64,000 nucleotides of DNA. Source: Prorocentrum cordatum. Taxonomy: Eukaryota > Sar > Dinophyceae > Prorocentrales > Prorocentraceae. Positions 32,739 to 43,539 of this stretch are shown piece after piece (positions within the stretch are counted from its first letter, which is position 1; each line of letters starts with the position of its first letter). Below the pieces are notes generated by a model, which did no database searches, was not told the DNA's origin, and worked only from the letters and a program-made list of their open reading frames with translations. The translations under genes were made by a program, and so were the position numbers. Location: the NCBI GenBank assembly GCA_963575745.1, contig CAUYUJ010019104.1, positions 215,900 to 279,899 of the forward strand, given 5' to 3'.

Positions 32739-34872
32739 AGCCAGGCGTCCGAAGATGCGTCCGCCAGTGATGCCGATAGTACCCCTACAAGTGCTTTAAA
32801 GGACCAGGAGTCCCTGGAGCATTCGCTCGGCGGGTTTGCTGCCTTGAGCGAATCCGTGGACTCCTTGCTAGCCAATCCTGTTTTGCTAGGCTCCATGGAC
32901 CCTTGGAGTCACCTGGAATGGGCTCTTTCTTTGCCTGCACACGAAGGGCTCCTGCCAGTGCCAACAGTAATAGCTGAGGCACTGAGGGGGGCGGAGTCCT
33001 TGTCAGATTCCGAGCTTCACGCGCACCGCGCGGCGAGGCTCCAGCACTGGGCCGCGCGAAAGCGCGAAACATATTCAGCCTGGAGATGTGCGATGTGCGT
33101 TTGCGTTTTTGCCCGAGCATTGTCAGCTTGTCCTCGGGCCTGAGAAGAATGTCATTCTTCTTGCGGAAATGATTGACGCAATTGGCTGGCCAGACTGCCG
33201 CCTGGTAGAAGATCTCAAACGAGGCTTTCCCTTGCTTGGCCAGTTGCCTCGGAGCGGCATTTTGCCGCCCGTCGCGTACTCTGCAGTGTCAGAACCTGCA
33301 GAATCTCTCGCCGAGCGTTGTTTGGAGAACAACGCCAACACTTTAGAGCGAGTGCGCCGACCGTCGGCCGCGCAGCCTGCAGTCTGGAACGAATTTGAGG
33401 CGAAATGCGTGCAGGAGGTAGCCGAAAAGAAGGCATGGTGGACAGAGCTGCGTCCCGCCGCCTCCGTGATCTCTGCCCGATTCCCTGCCCTGGAAGGGTG
33501 GAAGGAAGCAGGCGGCGAGTTCATCCCCAAGGTTCGCTTGATAGATGATTTCTCAGGGTCTCTCGTCAATTCAGCAACGGCAATTGGGGAACCCATGCGG
33601 GTCGACATTTTGGACACTCTGCTCGCTGTTGCACGGTCTGTCGCTGGCGATGCGCCGCGCGACTGCGCTGTGCGCTTCCGGAAGGAGGATTTTAAAAGTG
33701 CCTTCGAATCCCTGCCGCTGCGGGCGGAACACCTGCCTTTCGCTGTCATTTCCTGGCGCACTGCAGCCGAGCAGGCCAAAGGTCTGCAGCTGATTTGCTG
33801 CCCTTTTGGGTCGAGCGCTTTCTGTCCACAGCTGGCAAAGGCTTGGTTCGTTTTTCCAGGCGTTGCTTGCGCGAGATCTGTTTGTGGCATATCCCCGGTT
33901 CGTGGACGATCTGTTCTCTGCCGATAGGTGCCTGGACGCGGCAAGCGCGCTGACAGGACCAGTAGAGACAGCGCATTGCGCAGAGCAACTGCTGCGCTTG
34001 ACAGGCTGGGTGCTTGAGCCTTCGAAGCGCGCGAGAGGCGCCACGAGCACCACCGTCCTGGGAGTCGACGTTTCTGCGCGCTCAAGCGAAATCATCTTCC
34101 AGATTGGGCCAGCTAAACAGCAGAAGTGGCTTGAGACCATTCAGGAGGCTCTCCAGAGTGACGCCCTCCGTCCAGCCGAAGCGAAGCGGTTGGCCGGCCG
34201 CCTGAATTCGGTTGGCAGCGCTGTTTTCGGAAAGGGAGCCAGGGCGTATCTCGCAGCGCTTCGCTGGCAAGCGAATCGCCGCACTGCTGGTTTGACGGCG
34301 CGCGTCTGGACGGCGCTCCGCCGGTGGTCCGCGTTTTTAGCCGAGGCGCCGACAAGGCGGATTCAGCTTGCGCAGCGCGCCGTTGAGCGGTGCATTGCGT
34401 ATACAGATGCTGCGGGAGATGGAGGAATAGCATTCGCACTGGTGCACCCGAGTTTCCGATTGTGGAGCGCCGCCTCGGTGCCGCAGGAGGCTTGGCAGTG
34501 GGCGCGTCCACGGCGCACCCAGATTGTGCTGTGGGAGCTGCTTGCCGCGGCGTGCGCAGTCCGATGTTTAATCGAGCGTGGACTGGCTGACTGCGAAATA
34601 TTTTTTTCGTGGATTGCAATCCGGCGTTGCACGTGCTTGTGCGCGGAGCGAGCAGACAAACGGATCTCAATATTTTGGTCACTGATTTCTGGTTCCAGGT
34701 CGCCAGGGCCGGCATCTCTTTGCACGCGTTCCGTGTTCTAAGTAAGCTGAACCTCGCCGATGGGCCCACCAGGTGGGGAACCTGGGACGCAGCTGTGGCC
34801 GCATTTGGCGCCCAGAGCTTTGAGAGGATTGCCTGGTTATGGCCGGCAGCACTGCCTTGGGACGCGGAGTGA
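32739..34872 (+). pseudogene. pol (RT-RNase H) of YR element B
   Basis: Follows the gag-end TGA in frame. It reads ESVDSLLANPVLLGSMDPWS, then in later frames ILLAEMIDAIGWPDCRLVED, FRKEDFKSAFESLPLRAEHL (motif A), ICCPFGSSA (motif B), YPRFVDDLFSAD (catalytic pair), AAEAKRLAGRLN-like connection, CIAYTDAAGDGGIAF, WELLAAACAVRC and SKLNLADGPTRW (RNase H). Compared with element C, lesions are a 7-bp tandem duplication (GATGTGC twice, about 33087-33100), one extra T near 33821 and one missing base near 34605. It is otherwise a close relative of C. Confidence 0.88.
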
Positions 34873-35189
34873 CTGTACCCGACCGTGGAAAAAGAACTTT
34901 CGCTGTCAGGTGTGGCGTCGTTACATCGCGCGGCACAAACCCTCATCTCTGCGTGCCACTTTGACAGGTCTCTTGTCGGAACGCCGTTTCCTGTTTGTTT
35001 TGGCGCCCTGGGCGCTTCTTTCGGATCGATGAGGTTCGGCCTGGTTGGCCGAGGTTGTTTCCGCAGGGCCTCGGAGTCCGAAAATTGTTCTGTGTGCCCG
35101 TCAGCTGGTCCGTGGCCAATGTGCGCTCGCGAGGCTGTGGTCAGTGTTACGCCTGTTCGGTGTCATTCGTCGTCCAGTGCGCGCTTCCG

Positions 35190-35209
35190 TCCGTAGCCGA
35201 TTGGAGCAA
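35190..35209 (+). other. SL-like motif before the YR start, element B
   Basis: TCCGTAGCC-GATTGGAGCAA directly followed by ATG (35210). The TCCGTAGCC core is identical to the spliced leader; the rest is diverged. Confidence 0.5.
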
Positions 35210-36726
35210 ATGTTGCATTTCATTGGCCAGAGTAGGGCACGGCAGGACGAGCTGGCTCGAGATGATGGTCGTTTGGTCCGTCCCAGGCTGAGCGACGCGC
35301 GTGGCCACGTGGAACCGGCCGGCAGTTCCTGCGAAGAGCGGCGAGCATTTCAGGTCTCACAGTCGACGTGCGAAGAATTCAATCGGATCTGGCCGTCGAG
35401 GGAGCAGTAGATCATTCGGATTTCCTTGGCATTTCGGCGGCAGAGGAGCAGGACATCTGGTCTGCGCGTAGAGGGGTACCTTTGCCGTTCGCAGAGGCGC
35501 TGACGGAGCTGTGCGCGTCAGCAAGTGCTTCTGCAGAACCTGAGCGCGCAGCGCGCGGTGCTGTGGCCCCGATACTCCCCGAGGCCCCGATCCCCGAATC
35601 GCCTGTGCTTGCCCATGCGTCAGGGGCAAATTCTCGGGCAATGGCAGCGCGCGCGGCTCTCAAGCTCTGCGCTGTGGCCCGCGCGTCTGGGGAAATGCCA
35701 GGTCCTGCAACACTCGCAGATGCCATCTTGGTTTTGGCCAAAATTGACGGGGATGTATTTCCGCTGCCCTCTTCTTCGCCAAGGCAAGAGCTGACTCGCA
35801 GCCGCCGTGTTGTCGACTTGGAGGCCATGAATGAGCAGGCTGCGCGGTTCGAATTTTGCGGGTGGCGCGCCAGTGCGCGAGGCTACTCTTCTGCACTGCG
35901 GTTGTACGGCCAGGTGGCCTTGCACTCGGCATCTGCACCTTGGCCGCCGACGACGCCCGTGGTTGACGCATATATCAGCTTATTTCGGAGTGCAGGGACC
36001 TTGGCGCGATATTTGTCCCACCTCCGCACTGTGCTGCATTGGATGCGTTTCCCTTTGGGCGCCCTGGCAGATACGGCCCGGGTCGTCCGTGGCGCTGAGA
36101 AGGCAGGCCGGTCGTTCAGACGGCCTTGCGTTCGTGCCACCGCTGCTGAGACCCAAGCGCTGTCCACGTGGTGCTCGGCGCTCGGCCTGCCCGACGTTGA
36201 AGAGTCCTGGGTCGTGGCGCGTCAATTCTGTTTACGATATGGCGAGGTTTCCCAGATTGGATCGGCGACAGCGCCAGTCTGCCTCGCCGTCGCGGCTGGT
36301 ACGCGCAAGGAGGTCTCCATCACTTTCACCAACAGGAAATGCTACACCGAGCCCGTGCAAGTGGTTCGGAGGTGCATATGCGCCCTCCAGGGTAAAGCGG
36401 TTTGTGGAGTATGTGTGCTTGTTTCTCGCCACAGTTGTCATTTCGGAGCGCTGTTTCCTGGCCTGACATATTCGGAAAGCCTTGCCACGCTGAAGGTGGC
36501 GGCTCAGGCGTGCGGCATAGAAAACGCCATGTTCTGGGGAACGCATGCTTTTCGCCGGGGTTGGGCGACGGATTGTTTGCAGGCGAACGGCCCCACTGCC
36601 TTGTTTTATGCTGGTGGGTGGCGCGGGCTCACCGTGTTCGCGCACGCCTCAGCCAGGGCGCGGGAGAACGTGGCGGCAGCAGAGTTCTTAGTTGAACACT
36701 CAGATTCGTCGGACGCTGCTGGGTAA
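35210..36726 (+). pseudogene. Tyrosine recombinase of YR element B
   Basis: Starts MLHFIGQSRARQDELARDDG. A 16-nt deletion near 35328, judged against element C, breaks the frame. From 35368 onward it is open to TAA at 36726. YR motifs are VVARQFCLRYGEV (first catalytic Arg), NRKCY (candidate Lys), GTHAFRRGWATD (HxxR) and AGGWRGLTVF. The position of the nucleophilic Tyr, which is FGY in D, E and H, is FAH here (His codon 36643-36645). The enzyme would integrate a circular DNA intermediate, but this copy lacks the nucleophile unless another Tyr substitutes. Confidence 0.85.
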
Positions 36727-36807
36727 AAATGCTCCTGCTTGCATGGGGGGGCACAGGTACCAGTAGCAAACCGCTCCGCGCAGCTGTCCGGACTCACCTG
36801 GGCGCAG

Positions 36808-37446
36808 TGGCTGCCCTGGAGGCTTCCCAGGGCGGCCCCAGCCAGCTGCACGTGCGTGTGTTGCCCATTGCACGCGTGGGAACGCGTGAATGTACATGCG
36901 AGGAATAATGTTAGTCGCCCCTAAATCACGAGGCACGAGTGGTTTGGGGGGCAGTGAAATTTGAGGAGTGGGATTCTTGTCCACTCTTAGCCTTTTGGCC
37001 TCCTGGCCTCCTAGCTTCGTGCGTCTGGCTCATGGCCGGTAGCTTCCCGCGGAGGCTGCGGAGTTGGAGGGGGAGTTCTTGCTCGCGCCTGGCCCTTTCA
37101 GGGTGCGGTTTCCCTTTCTGCCCGTCTGTCCGCGTGCGTCCGTCCGTGTCCGTCTGTCGTTGGTCGTCGCGCGCGCCAGGGGCCTTGTGGAGCCTGCGTC
37201 AGCACGCAGACGCAGCAGGGCCTGCGGGGCCAGGGGTGCGCGTGCGCATCGCTTCTCGTGGGGCTGCCGCTGCCGCGGTGCAGGCTGCTCTCGGGTTGGG
37301 TTGCTTTCCCCGCCCACCCGCTCCCTCGCGTTCCGCTGGTTGGGTGCCCTGGAGGCTTCCCAGGGCGGCCCCAGCCAGCTGCACGCATGTGCGTTGCCCA
37401 TTGCACGCGTGGGAACGCGTGAATGTACATGCGGGAATAATTTTAT
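36808..37446 (+). repeat. Split direct repeats B1-A2-B2, element B
   Basis: B1 36808-36914 and B2 37341-37446 share GCCCTGGAGGCTTCCCAGGG through GAATGTACATGCG and AATAAT. Between them A2 (36915-37340) starts TCGCCCCTAAATCACGAGG and matches the A1/A2 of element C. No A1 is found upstream, so the copy is 5'-truncated or rearranged. Confidence 0.85.
36905..36964. promoter_or_regulatory. Junction palindrome (candidate YR crossover), element B
   Basis: At the B1-A2 boundary, CCCCTAAATC pairs with GGTTTGGGG across a loop. The outer arms ATAATGTT/GAAATTTG are only weakly matched here. Subfamilies E, F, G and H have better outer arms. Confidence 0.5.
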
Positions 37447-37690
37447 AACTCCGAATTCTGGGAAACGCAATGTCTGTTGAAAAACCGCATTCAAATCGAG
37501 GTCCAGATTTCGGGAAACGCGGCTTCCCAGAATTCGAATTCCGAGTTATGAGAACCGCAATTTCCCGTGAAAAAGCCGCACTTGATTCGCCGGAATCGCG
37601 TTTCCCATAATTCCGAATTATTGGGGAATTGCAATTTCCCATGAACAATCGAATTCGATGGGCTGGAATTGTTTTTTTGGTTCAAACAGG
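37447..37690. other. AT-richer degenerate repeats
   Basis: Imperfect copies of a roughly 75-bp unit with TTCCCATAATTCCGAATT and GCAATTTCCCGTGAA words. No gene. Confidence 0.5.
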
Positions 37691-37821
37691 TTTACAGAAT
37701 GTGATTCGGTCGTTTAAACTTCTGCACTTCTTCAGAGAGAAACCACAGATATAAAGATTTCTGCATTGGTTTAAAGCCATGGAAAGATTTGGTGAGGTTT
37801 AAAGAACCGCTCGTGTAGAGT

Positions 37822-38126
37822 ACCGGGTGTGTTCCGGCGGTCCTCCAGGTGTGTTCCGGGATTATTCCGGGACTTTCCGGGCGCGTTCCGGGACTTTTCC
37901 AGGTGTGTTCCGGCACTCTTCTGGGTGTGTTCCGGACCGGGTGTGTTCCGGGACTCTTCCAGGCGCGTTCCGGGACTTTTCCAGGTGTGTTCCGGCACTC
38001 TTCCGGGTGTGTTCCGGGACTCTTCCAGGTGTGTTCCGGGACTCTTCCAGGTGGGTTCATGGACCGTTCCAGGTGTGCTTCGGGGTTTCTTCCAGGTGTG
38101 TTGGGTGGCTCTTCCGGATGCGTTCG
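37822..38126. repeat. 22-bp minisatellite
   Basis: About 13 copies of GTGTGTTCCGGGACTCTTCC plus AG, with minor variants. It produces open frames in all plus-strand phases. Confidence 0.92.
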
Positions 38127-38198
38127 CGTTGCACAATTGGCTCAGGTCAAGCGCAATTCTGGTGCAGTTGATTGAAAGGCTCCCGTCACACACTTCAG

Positions 38199-38381
38199 AT
38201 GACAGGCTTGTCCGAGTGCCCTTTCTGTGGCTTGCCTGTGCCTGATGCTTTTCTGATGCTGCACCTTAGCCAAGCACACCCAGGATATCTTGAAAGATTT
38301 AGTGGCAGCGCTTCCTCTTCGTCTCAACCGTTGCCCATTTTGGGCGGGTCGCCAGTCCGAGCTCGGAGCTCTGTCCTTTGA
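38199..38381 (+). CDS. Small C2H2 zinc-finger-like ORF
   Basis: ATG at 38199 gives 60 codons: MTGLSECPFCGLPVPDAFLM, LHLSQAHPGY, then a Ser/Pro tail. C-x2-C-x12-H-x4-H fits a C2H2 finger. No partner gene is visible; it may be a fragment of a larger gene or a chance ORF. Confidence 0.3.
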   Translation: MTGLSECPFCGLPVPDAFLMLHLSQAHPGYLERFSGSASSSSQPLPILGGSPVRARSSVL

Positions 38382-38537
38382 GTCCTGATTCTAGATCAAT
38401 GGCGTCCCCACTCGCAATAGCAGCGCCCCCGTCTGCTTCAGCTATCGTCCCTGCTCCAGTATCTCATTCCTCTGTTGGATTTCAAAGCTGTGTCGATATG
38501 GACTTGACGAATTTGTTGGTATGGAAAATCTACTTGC

Positions 38538-39096
38538 CCGCCTCCTGGTGGAGTGGGCGCGCCTGCAGTGGGCCAGGAATCTGGACGCTGCCGGCGCGAC
38601 AGGCGAGTGAGAGCCCCCAAAGAAGCGCCCCGCCACGCGCCGGCCCCGCACTCCCCAGAAGCCACACCAAGCCATAAGGGCGGGCGGGCGGGCAACGACG
38701 AAGGCGATGACAAACAACACCACGGGCGCTGTGAACAGCACCTGGCCCACCTTGTGGACCAGTGCGAGCCTGCAAAGACCCCCCGGTGGAGCGAGTGCAC
38801 CCCGCAGGGCGCTTGCTCCGCGGCGGCCGTGGTGCCGGGAACTTGCTATCCCGCCCCCGAGCCGGGCGGTGCCCCGATCGGCCTCCGGAGTTGTCGAAGA
38901 CCACCGCTGCTCCGAGTTGGAGCCAACCAGGCCTTGGAAGAAATCCGCCGCTCCGTCGGGGGCCAAGCCGTGACTGCCCGCGAGTTTACGTACACGGTTA
39001 AAGCCATCAACTGATGAATCTACCAACCGTTTTACGTCAGGCGGGGCCTTAGATTTTCCTCCCCATCGAAACCTTTGGTTTAGGGGGTATGAAAAT
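38538..39096 (-). repeat. D-family terminal unit, inverted copy
   Basis: Read on the minus strand it starts ACCCCCTAAACC-AAA-GGTTTCGATGGGG and ends GGCGGGCAAGTAGATTTTC. It is the longest uninterrupted copy (about 560 bp) of a unit also found at 56797-57183, 59172-59290 and 63589-64000. Its palindromic end abuts the B2 repeat of element F. Confidence 0.8.
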
Positions 39097-39803
39097 TTTC
39101 TGCGTTCGGCCATGCGACCGCGAAGTTGGGCGTCGCCTCCGCGCTAATAATTGGCGAGCGGAAATATTTGGCGCCGCCAGGTTGGCCCAGACTGGACATC
39201 TGCCAGGGCCGCAACCTGACCAAGGCGCCGCCCAACAAACGCGCAGCCACAAGGGCGGGAATGGGTGGGATGCGAGCCCAATGGGCGTGCCTGCGCCGCA
39301 CGGCCTGGGAACGACGGAAGGCGCCGGCCCCCGCGCAGCCTTCGCTGCGACGCCGCCGCCACCTGCCAGCCCAGGAACAGCGGAGCGCGGCCCACGGCAC
39401 GCCAATCAACCAACCAACCAACCAACGGCAGGAGAAGGAGGAGGAACCGCCTGCTGCTACGCAGCGCGCGGCCGTGAGAACCACCTGCTGCAATGCAGCG
39501 CACGGCCGCGAGCATCTGCCTGCTGCGCTGCGCGAAAAGCTGTGAGATACCACTCCGCTGCACCTCAGCGGTGCCTAGGCTGTGAGAAGGAAGGAAGCCC
39601 AGAGGCACAGAAGCCAAGAAGCCTACAAAGGCCTCCCTGAAGATTTTCCTGCCCCCCAAACCGCTACGCGATTCTGGGGCTGTGAAAATCTTCTGCGTTC
39701 GGCCATGCGACCGTGAAGTTGGGCGTCGCCTCCGCGCTAACAATTGGCGGGCGGGAGTATTTGGCGCCGCCAGGTTGGCCCAGACTGGACATCCGCCAGG
39801 GCC
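39091..39803 (-). repeat. Split direct repeats B2-A2-B1, element F
   Basis: B2 39091-39210 and B1 39684-39803 share TCTGCGTTCGGCCATGCGAC and GGCGCCGCCAGGTTGGCCC. A2 (39211-39683) lies between them and carries CCAATCAACCAACCAACCAA. The order is as expected for a minus-strand YR element. Confidence 0.88.
39640..39692. promoter_or_regulatory. Junction palindrome, element F
   Basis: AAGATTTTC (39640-39648) pairs perfectly with GAAAATCTT (39684-39692). The inner GCCCC pairs with GGGGC, and AAACCGC with GCGATTC (two mismatches). Confidence 0.75.
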
Positions 39804-39957
39804 CAACGCATGCAGTCTGGGCCAAATGGCTACCCTGCCCGAAACGATAGCTTGCGCGGACAACCGCCAGGCGCAGGGCGAACGTTGCCTCGGACGATGG
39901 AGGATATTTGTTTTGGTTTCCCCGCCCAATGCATGCGAAGACGCTCTCTCGTCTTCG

Positions 39958-40631
39958 TCACCGCTCGATTCCGAGTGTTCGGTGAGCCAGTGCGCAGCTG
40001 CAAATTACCCTCGAGATCGGGCAGTGGCAGCCGAAAGCGGCCACGCCCTTCCACACTCCAGACCAGAAGAGGGCTGACAGACCACCTGCCTGGAGAGCGT
40101 CGCTGGCGAAACCCCACTGGAACGCGCGCGTGCCCCAGTGCTCACTCTCGGGCAAAGCTATAGAAGCAGCACCTGCTTTCAGAAATCCCAGAGCTTCCGC
40201 ATAAGTGATGTGTGCGAAAGGCAGAGGATAACCATGCGCAGCTTCGCGCAGGCCACACACGCCACAAAGATCACTTCGCGTGTCTTCGCATAAACACTTG
40301 CGAACTACTTCGACAGGCGTGCTGTAGCATTTTCTGCGGGTGAACGTCACAACTGCCTCTGTGCCTCCGCCGTTGAAACTGAAAAGTGCCGAAAGCGAGC
40401 CCAAAGGAAGCACCTCGGAACCGTGCCGCAGACAAAAAAATGCCGAGCCACCACGTATGACTGGGCCAAGTTGCCCACTGTGCCAAATCCCGCGCTTGCG
40501 CCTTGGATGCCCATGTACGTGGGCGCACTCGACTGGCTGCTGCCTTCTGAGCGCTTCTTACTAGCCGCGTCGCATCGCTCAATTCCCCAGCAGGAACGCG
40601 CAGAAGAGACAACAACCGACCAGATAAGAGA
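39958..40631 (-). pseudogene. Tyrosine recombinase fragment of YR element F
   Basis: Minus-strand frames give LLSLLRVPAGELSDATRLVR, then FLRHGSEVLPLG (Arg kept), TFTRRKCYSTPVEVVRKCLC, HWGTRAFQWGFASDALQ and WKGVAAFGCHC. The HxxR motif has become RAFQ and the Tyr position is Cys, so it is catalytically dead. Several frameshifts are present. The N-terminal part is cut off at 40631 by the end of element G. Confidence 0.8.
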
Positions 40632-41311
40632 GAAATTTACCATCGCAGAGCATGAAGCTGCCCGCGTTCCCGCACGCACTGGGCGGAACGGATCGCGCAG
40701 CTGGCGGGCCATGACCTGGGAGGTCCAGAGCGGCCCAAAGCCAGCGGAACGCGGACAGCACAAAGGTGGCCCCCCCCCAGTTGCGCGCGCGAGCAGAGCA
40801 CACAGCGCAGGGTGGAGTGGGTGGGCAATGAGACAGCGCTGCGCACCAGGCACGCGCCCAGACCCACGCCGAGCGGCCACGCGCGGCTGACACGCACGAG
40901 AGTGCGCCAATCAACCAACCAACCAGCCAGGACGAGGGAGGAGGATGACGCGGCGTGGCATCCCCACGCCGACTTCCACCGGCCGCACCGCAGCCCAAGG
41001 CGCGGAGCACAGGAAGCACCCGACAGAGACCAGCAGGGCGCCAGGGAGGGCCGCCCCCGAATCCGCAGCCCCGCTTTGGGAGCGCCCACGGGCGTGACAG
41101 CAAGAAGGCCAGAAGGCAATGTGGCAACAAGTGGCAAATGCACAACTTCCCCGCTCCTCAAATTTCCCTGCCCCCCAAATTGCTGCGCAATCTAGGGGCG
41201 ACGGAAATTTACCGTCGCAGAGCATGAAGCTGCCCGCGTTCCCGCACGCACTGAGGGCGGAACGGATCGCGCAGCTGGCGGGCCATGACCTGGGAGGTCC
41301 AGAGCGGCCCA
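40632..41311 (-). repeat. Split direct repeats B2-A2-B1, element G
   Basis: B2 40632-40737 and B1 41203-41311 share GAAATTTACC...TCGCAGAGCATGAAGCTGCC. A2 (40738-41202) contains GCCAATCAACCAACCAACCA. B2 ends inside the YR coding sequence of element F. Confidence 0.88.
41160..41210. promoter_or_regulatory. Junction palindrome, element G
   Basis: AAATTTCC (41160-41167) pairs perfectly with GGAAATTT (41203-41210). The inner GCCCC/GGGGC and AAATTG/CAATCT arms sit about the same centre (41185). Confidence 0.75.
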
Positions 41312-41365
41312 GTGCACCCAGGCAGGGACAGGCAGCTGCGCGAAGCGACTGCAAGCAGGCGCTTT

Positions 41366-41700
41366 TCACTCGCCAGCTTCTGACGAGTCAGAGTGGTCAA
41401 CCAGAAACTCTGCAGCTGCTATGGCTCCTCTGGCGCGAGCAGAAGCGCATGCAAAGGCAGTCGATCCGCGCCAGCTTCCCGAGTAAAACAGAGCAGTCGG
41501 GCCACCTGCCTGCAGGCACTCTGTAGCCCAGCCCCGCCGAAAAGCGTGGGTGCCCCAGGACGCGGCGTTGGCAAAGCCGCACGCGCCGGCGGCAATTTTT
41601 AGCATCCCCAAGCTTTCAGCATAAGTAATGCCTGAGAAAATGTTGGGCACCTGGACGTCGTCACGCAGCCGGACCACAACACAAACACCACAAAGGGCAG
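41366..41700 (-). pseudogene. Tyrosine recombinase C-terminus of YR element G
   Basis: Reads TALCGVCVVVRLRDD, FSGITYAESLGMLKIAAGAC, SWGTHAFRRGWATE, YSGSWRGSTAFACASARARG. HxxR is intact; the Tyr position is Cys (codon 41449-41447). Upstream coding sequence is lost at about 41700, where A/C-rich and decamer repeats begin. Confidence 0.85.
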
Positions 41701-41807
41701 TTTGCAGATGCAGGTTCGCGTGACCTCCACAGGGGACCCCCCCCCAACCAACGAAAACAAAAAAAACAACGAAAACCACCGAAACCAACGAAAACCCAAA
41801 CGAAAGC

Positions 41808-42042
41808 GGTGTTGTGCAGTGTTGTGCGGTGTTGTGCGGTGCTGTACGGTGTTGCGCGGTGTTGTGCAGTGCTTTGGAGTGCTGTGTGGTGCTGTGCGGT
41901 GCTGTGCGGTGCGGTGCTGTGCGGTGCTGTGCGGTGTTGTGCGGTGCTGTGCGGTGTTGTGCGGTGTTGTGCGGTGCTTTGGAGTGCGGTGCTGTGCGGT
42001 GCTGTGCGGTGCCTGTGCCGTGCCTGTGCGGTGCTGTGCGGT
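41808..42042. repeat. Decamer array (GGTGTTGTGC)n
   Basis: About 22 imperfect 10-bp units, GGTGTTGTGC or GGTGCTGTGC, preceded by AACGAAAACC-like A/C-rich decamers at 41745-41805. It gives Cys/Val-rich open frames that are rejected. Confidence 0.93.
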
Positions 42043-42669
42043 GCAGTTGGTTTTGCTCTTCTTTGTGCTATGCCATTTGATGGCGCACGCGTGCAGCAAA
42101 GTGTTGTTTTTCCGTAGCCTTCCTGGATCAGCTCATGCTTTTGCGCTCGTGCTGATTATTACTGTATTGCGCACGTGTGGCAAGATGCTGTCTTGGCTAA
42201 ACGCTACCAGACAGCCCGACAGAAGTGAGCGAGACGAAGGATTTCTACAGCAATGGCTCATTTCGCACAACTGCTCGAGGGATACATTCAATCGGATTCG
42301 CTTGGAAGTTGCCGAGGAGGCCCGCGTCCGAGGCAGCACGCCAAAGGATGCGTGTGGGCGGGCGGTTTCACTCGACCACGCCACAAAACACAAACTCCGA
42401 ACCCAATGCGGATGCAACAAGAGGCAGAGGACGACGCTTTACAAGCAAATGCACCACCACGTATACCTGCACCTGCTCCGCCAGCATCCCCTGAAGAGGA
42501 CGAAGAGGAAGAGAAGCCGCAACCACGGAACCCCCCCCAAAAAAAAAGGGTCCTGAGAAGCCCATCGCCGCAACAAGATCCGCCCGAACAGGCTCCAGCC
42601 CCCGATCTTGCTGCTTCTCCCCCGAGCCCCCAAGCCGAAACAGAAGCACGGGCGCCGCAGGTCAGACCA
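42043..42669. other. Unassigned; isolated SL-like motif
   Basis: 42111-42132 reads TCCGTAGCC-TTCCTGG-ATCAGC, two bases before ATGCTTTTGCGC (then stop). It resembles the spliced leader and the YR start context, but no YR protein follows. 42480-42660 has Glu/Pro-rich frames. No gene is assigned. Confidence 0.35.
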
Positions 42670-43408
42670 GAAAATCCCGTTGAACCGCGCCCGGAGCAAT
42701 GCTTATGGTCGGCGCCCCCGCGCCACCGTTGGGCGCGTGGGACAAGAGGCGCCGCCAGGTTGGCCCAATCTGGACTTCTCCAATGGCCCGCCTGGCTGGC
42801 AGGGGCGCCGACGCTAACCTGCGCGCAGCGCCACAAGGAGGACGAGGGCGGGCAACGGGAGACAAGCGCGAGCTGTGCCAACCCCCAACCCGTGGCAACG
42901 AGAGCACGGGCAGGGCTCAGAGTGGCGACGAGAGCACCAGCGACACGCAACCGCACCAGTCGAACCATGGGGTGGCCAGCGCTGAGGCGTTTGAACGGTA
43001 CCACAGGTGCTACCCGAGCACTCGGGGCAGTCTGGGACGAGAAGCCTGCCAATCAATCACCAACCAGCCGCCAGCAACAGAAGCGGAGGACAAGCGGAAG
43101 GAGGCAGGGCACCGCCAAATCCGCCGGCCAGCGGCCACCGACTGTGAGAAAGGTCCGCCGCGCCGCCAGGGCACTGCCAAGCAGTGAGAGCGAGCATAGA
43201 AGGCCGCAGAGGCCCCGAGGGGAAGAGGCCACCAAGGGGCCCGCTCCCAGGATTTTCCTGCCCCCCAAATCGCTGCGAGATTTTGGGGCGATGAAAATCC
43301 TGTTGAACCGCGCCCGGAGCAATGCTAGTGGTCGGCGCCCCCGCGCCACCGTTGGGCACGTGGGACGGCGCCGCCAGGTTGGCCCAATTTGGACTTCTCC
43401 AATGGCCC
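42670..43408 (-). repeat. Split direct repeats B2-A2-B1, element H
   Basis: B2 42670-42789 and B1 43293-43408 share GAAAATCC/CGTTGAACCGCGCCCGGAG and GGCGCCGCCAGGTTGGCCCA. A2 (42790-43292) contains GCCAATCAATCACCAACCAG. Confidence 0.88.
43249..43301. promoter_or_regulatory. Junction palindrome, element H
   Basis: AGGATTTTC (43249-43257) pairs perfectly with GAAAATCCT (43293-43301). Inside, TGCCCC pairs with GGGGCG/A and AAATC with GATTT. Total 53 bp, centre 43275. Confidence 0.8.
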
Positions 43409-43539
43409 AATGCAACCAGAGTGGGGCTGCCAAGGGCGGCGGATCTGCCGACGAGGCCGACAAGGACCGATGCACTTCGGACGTACTTTTCCAGCGCCCA
43501 ATGCATCCGAACGGATCTGGTCACTGGCGCCTTGCGGTT

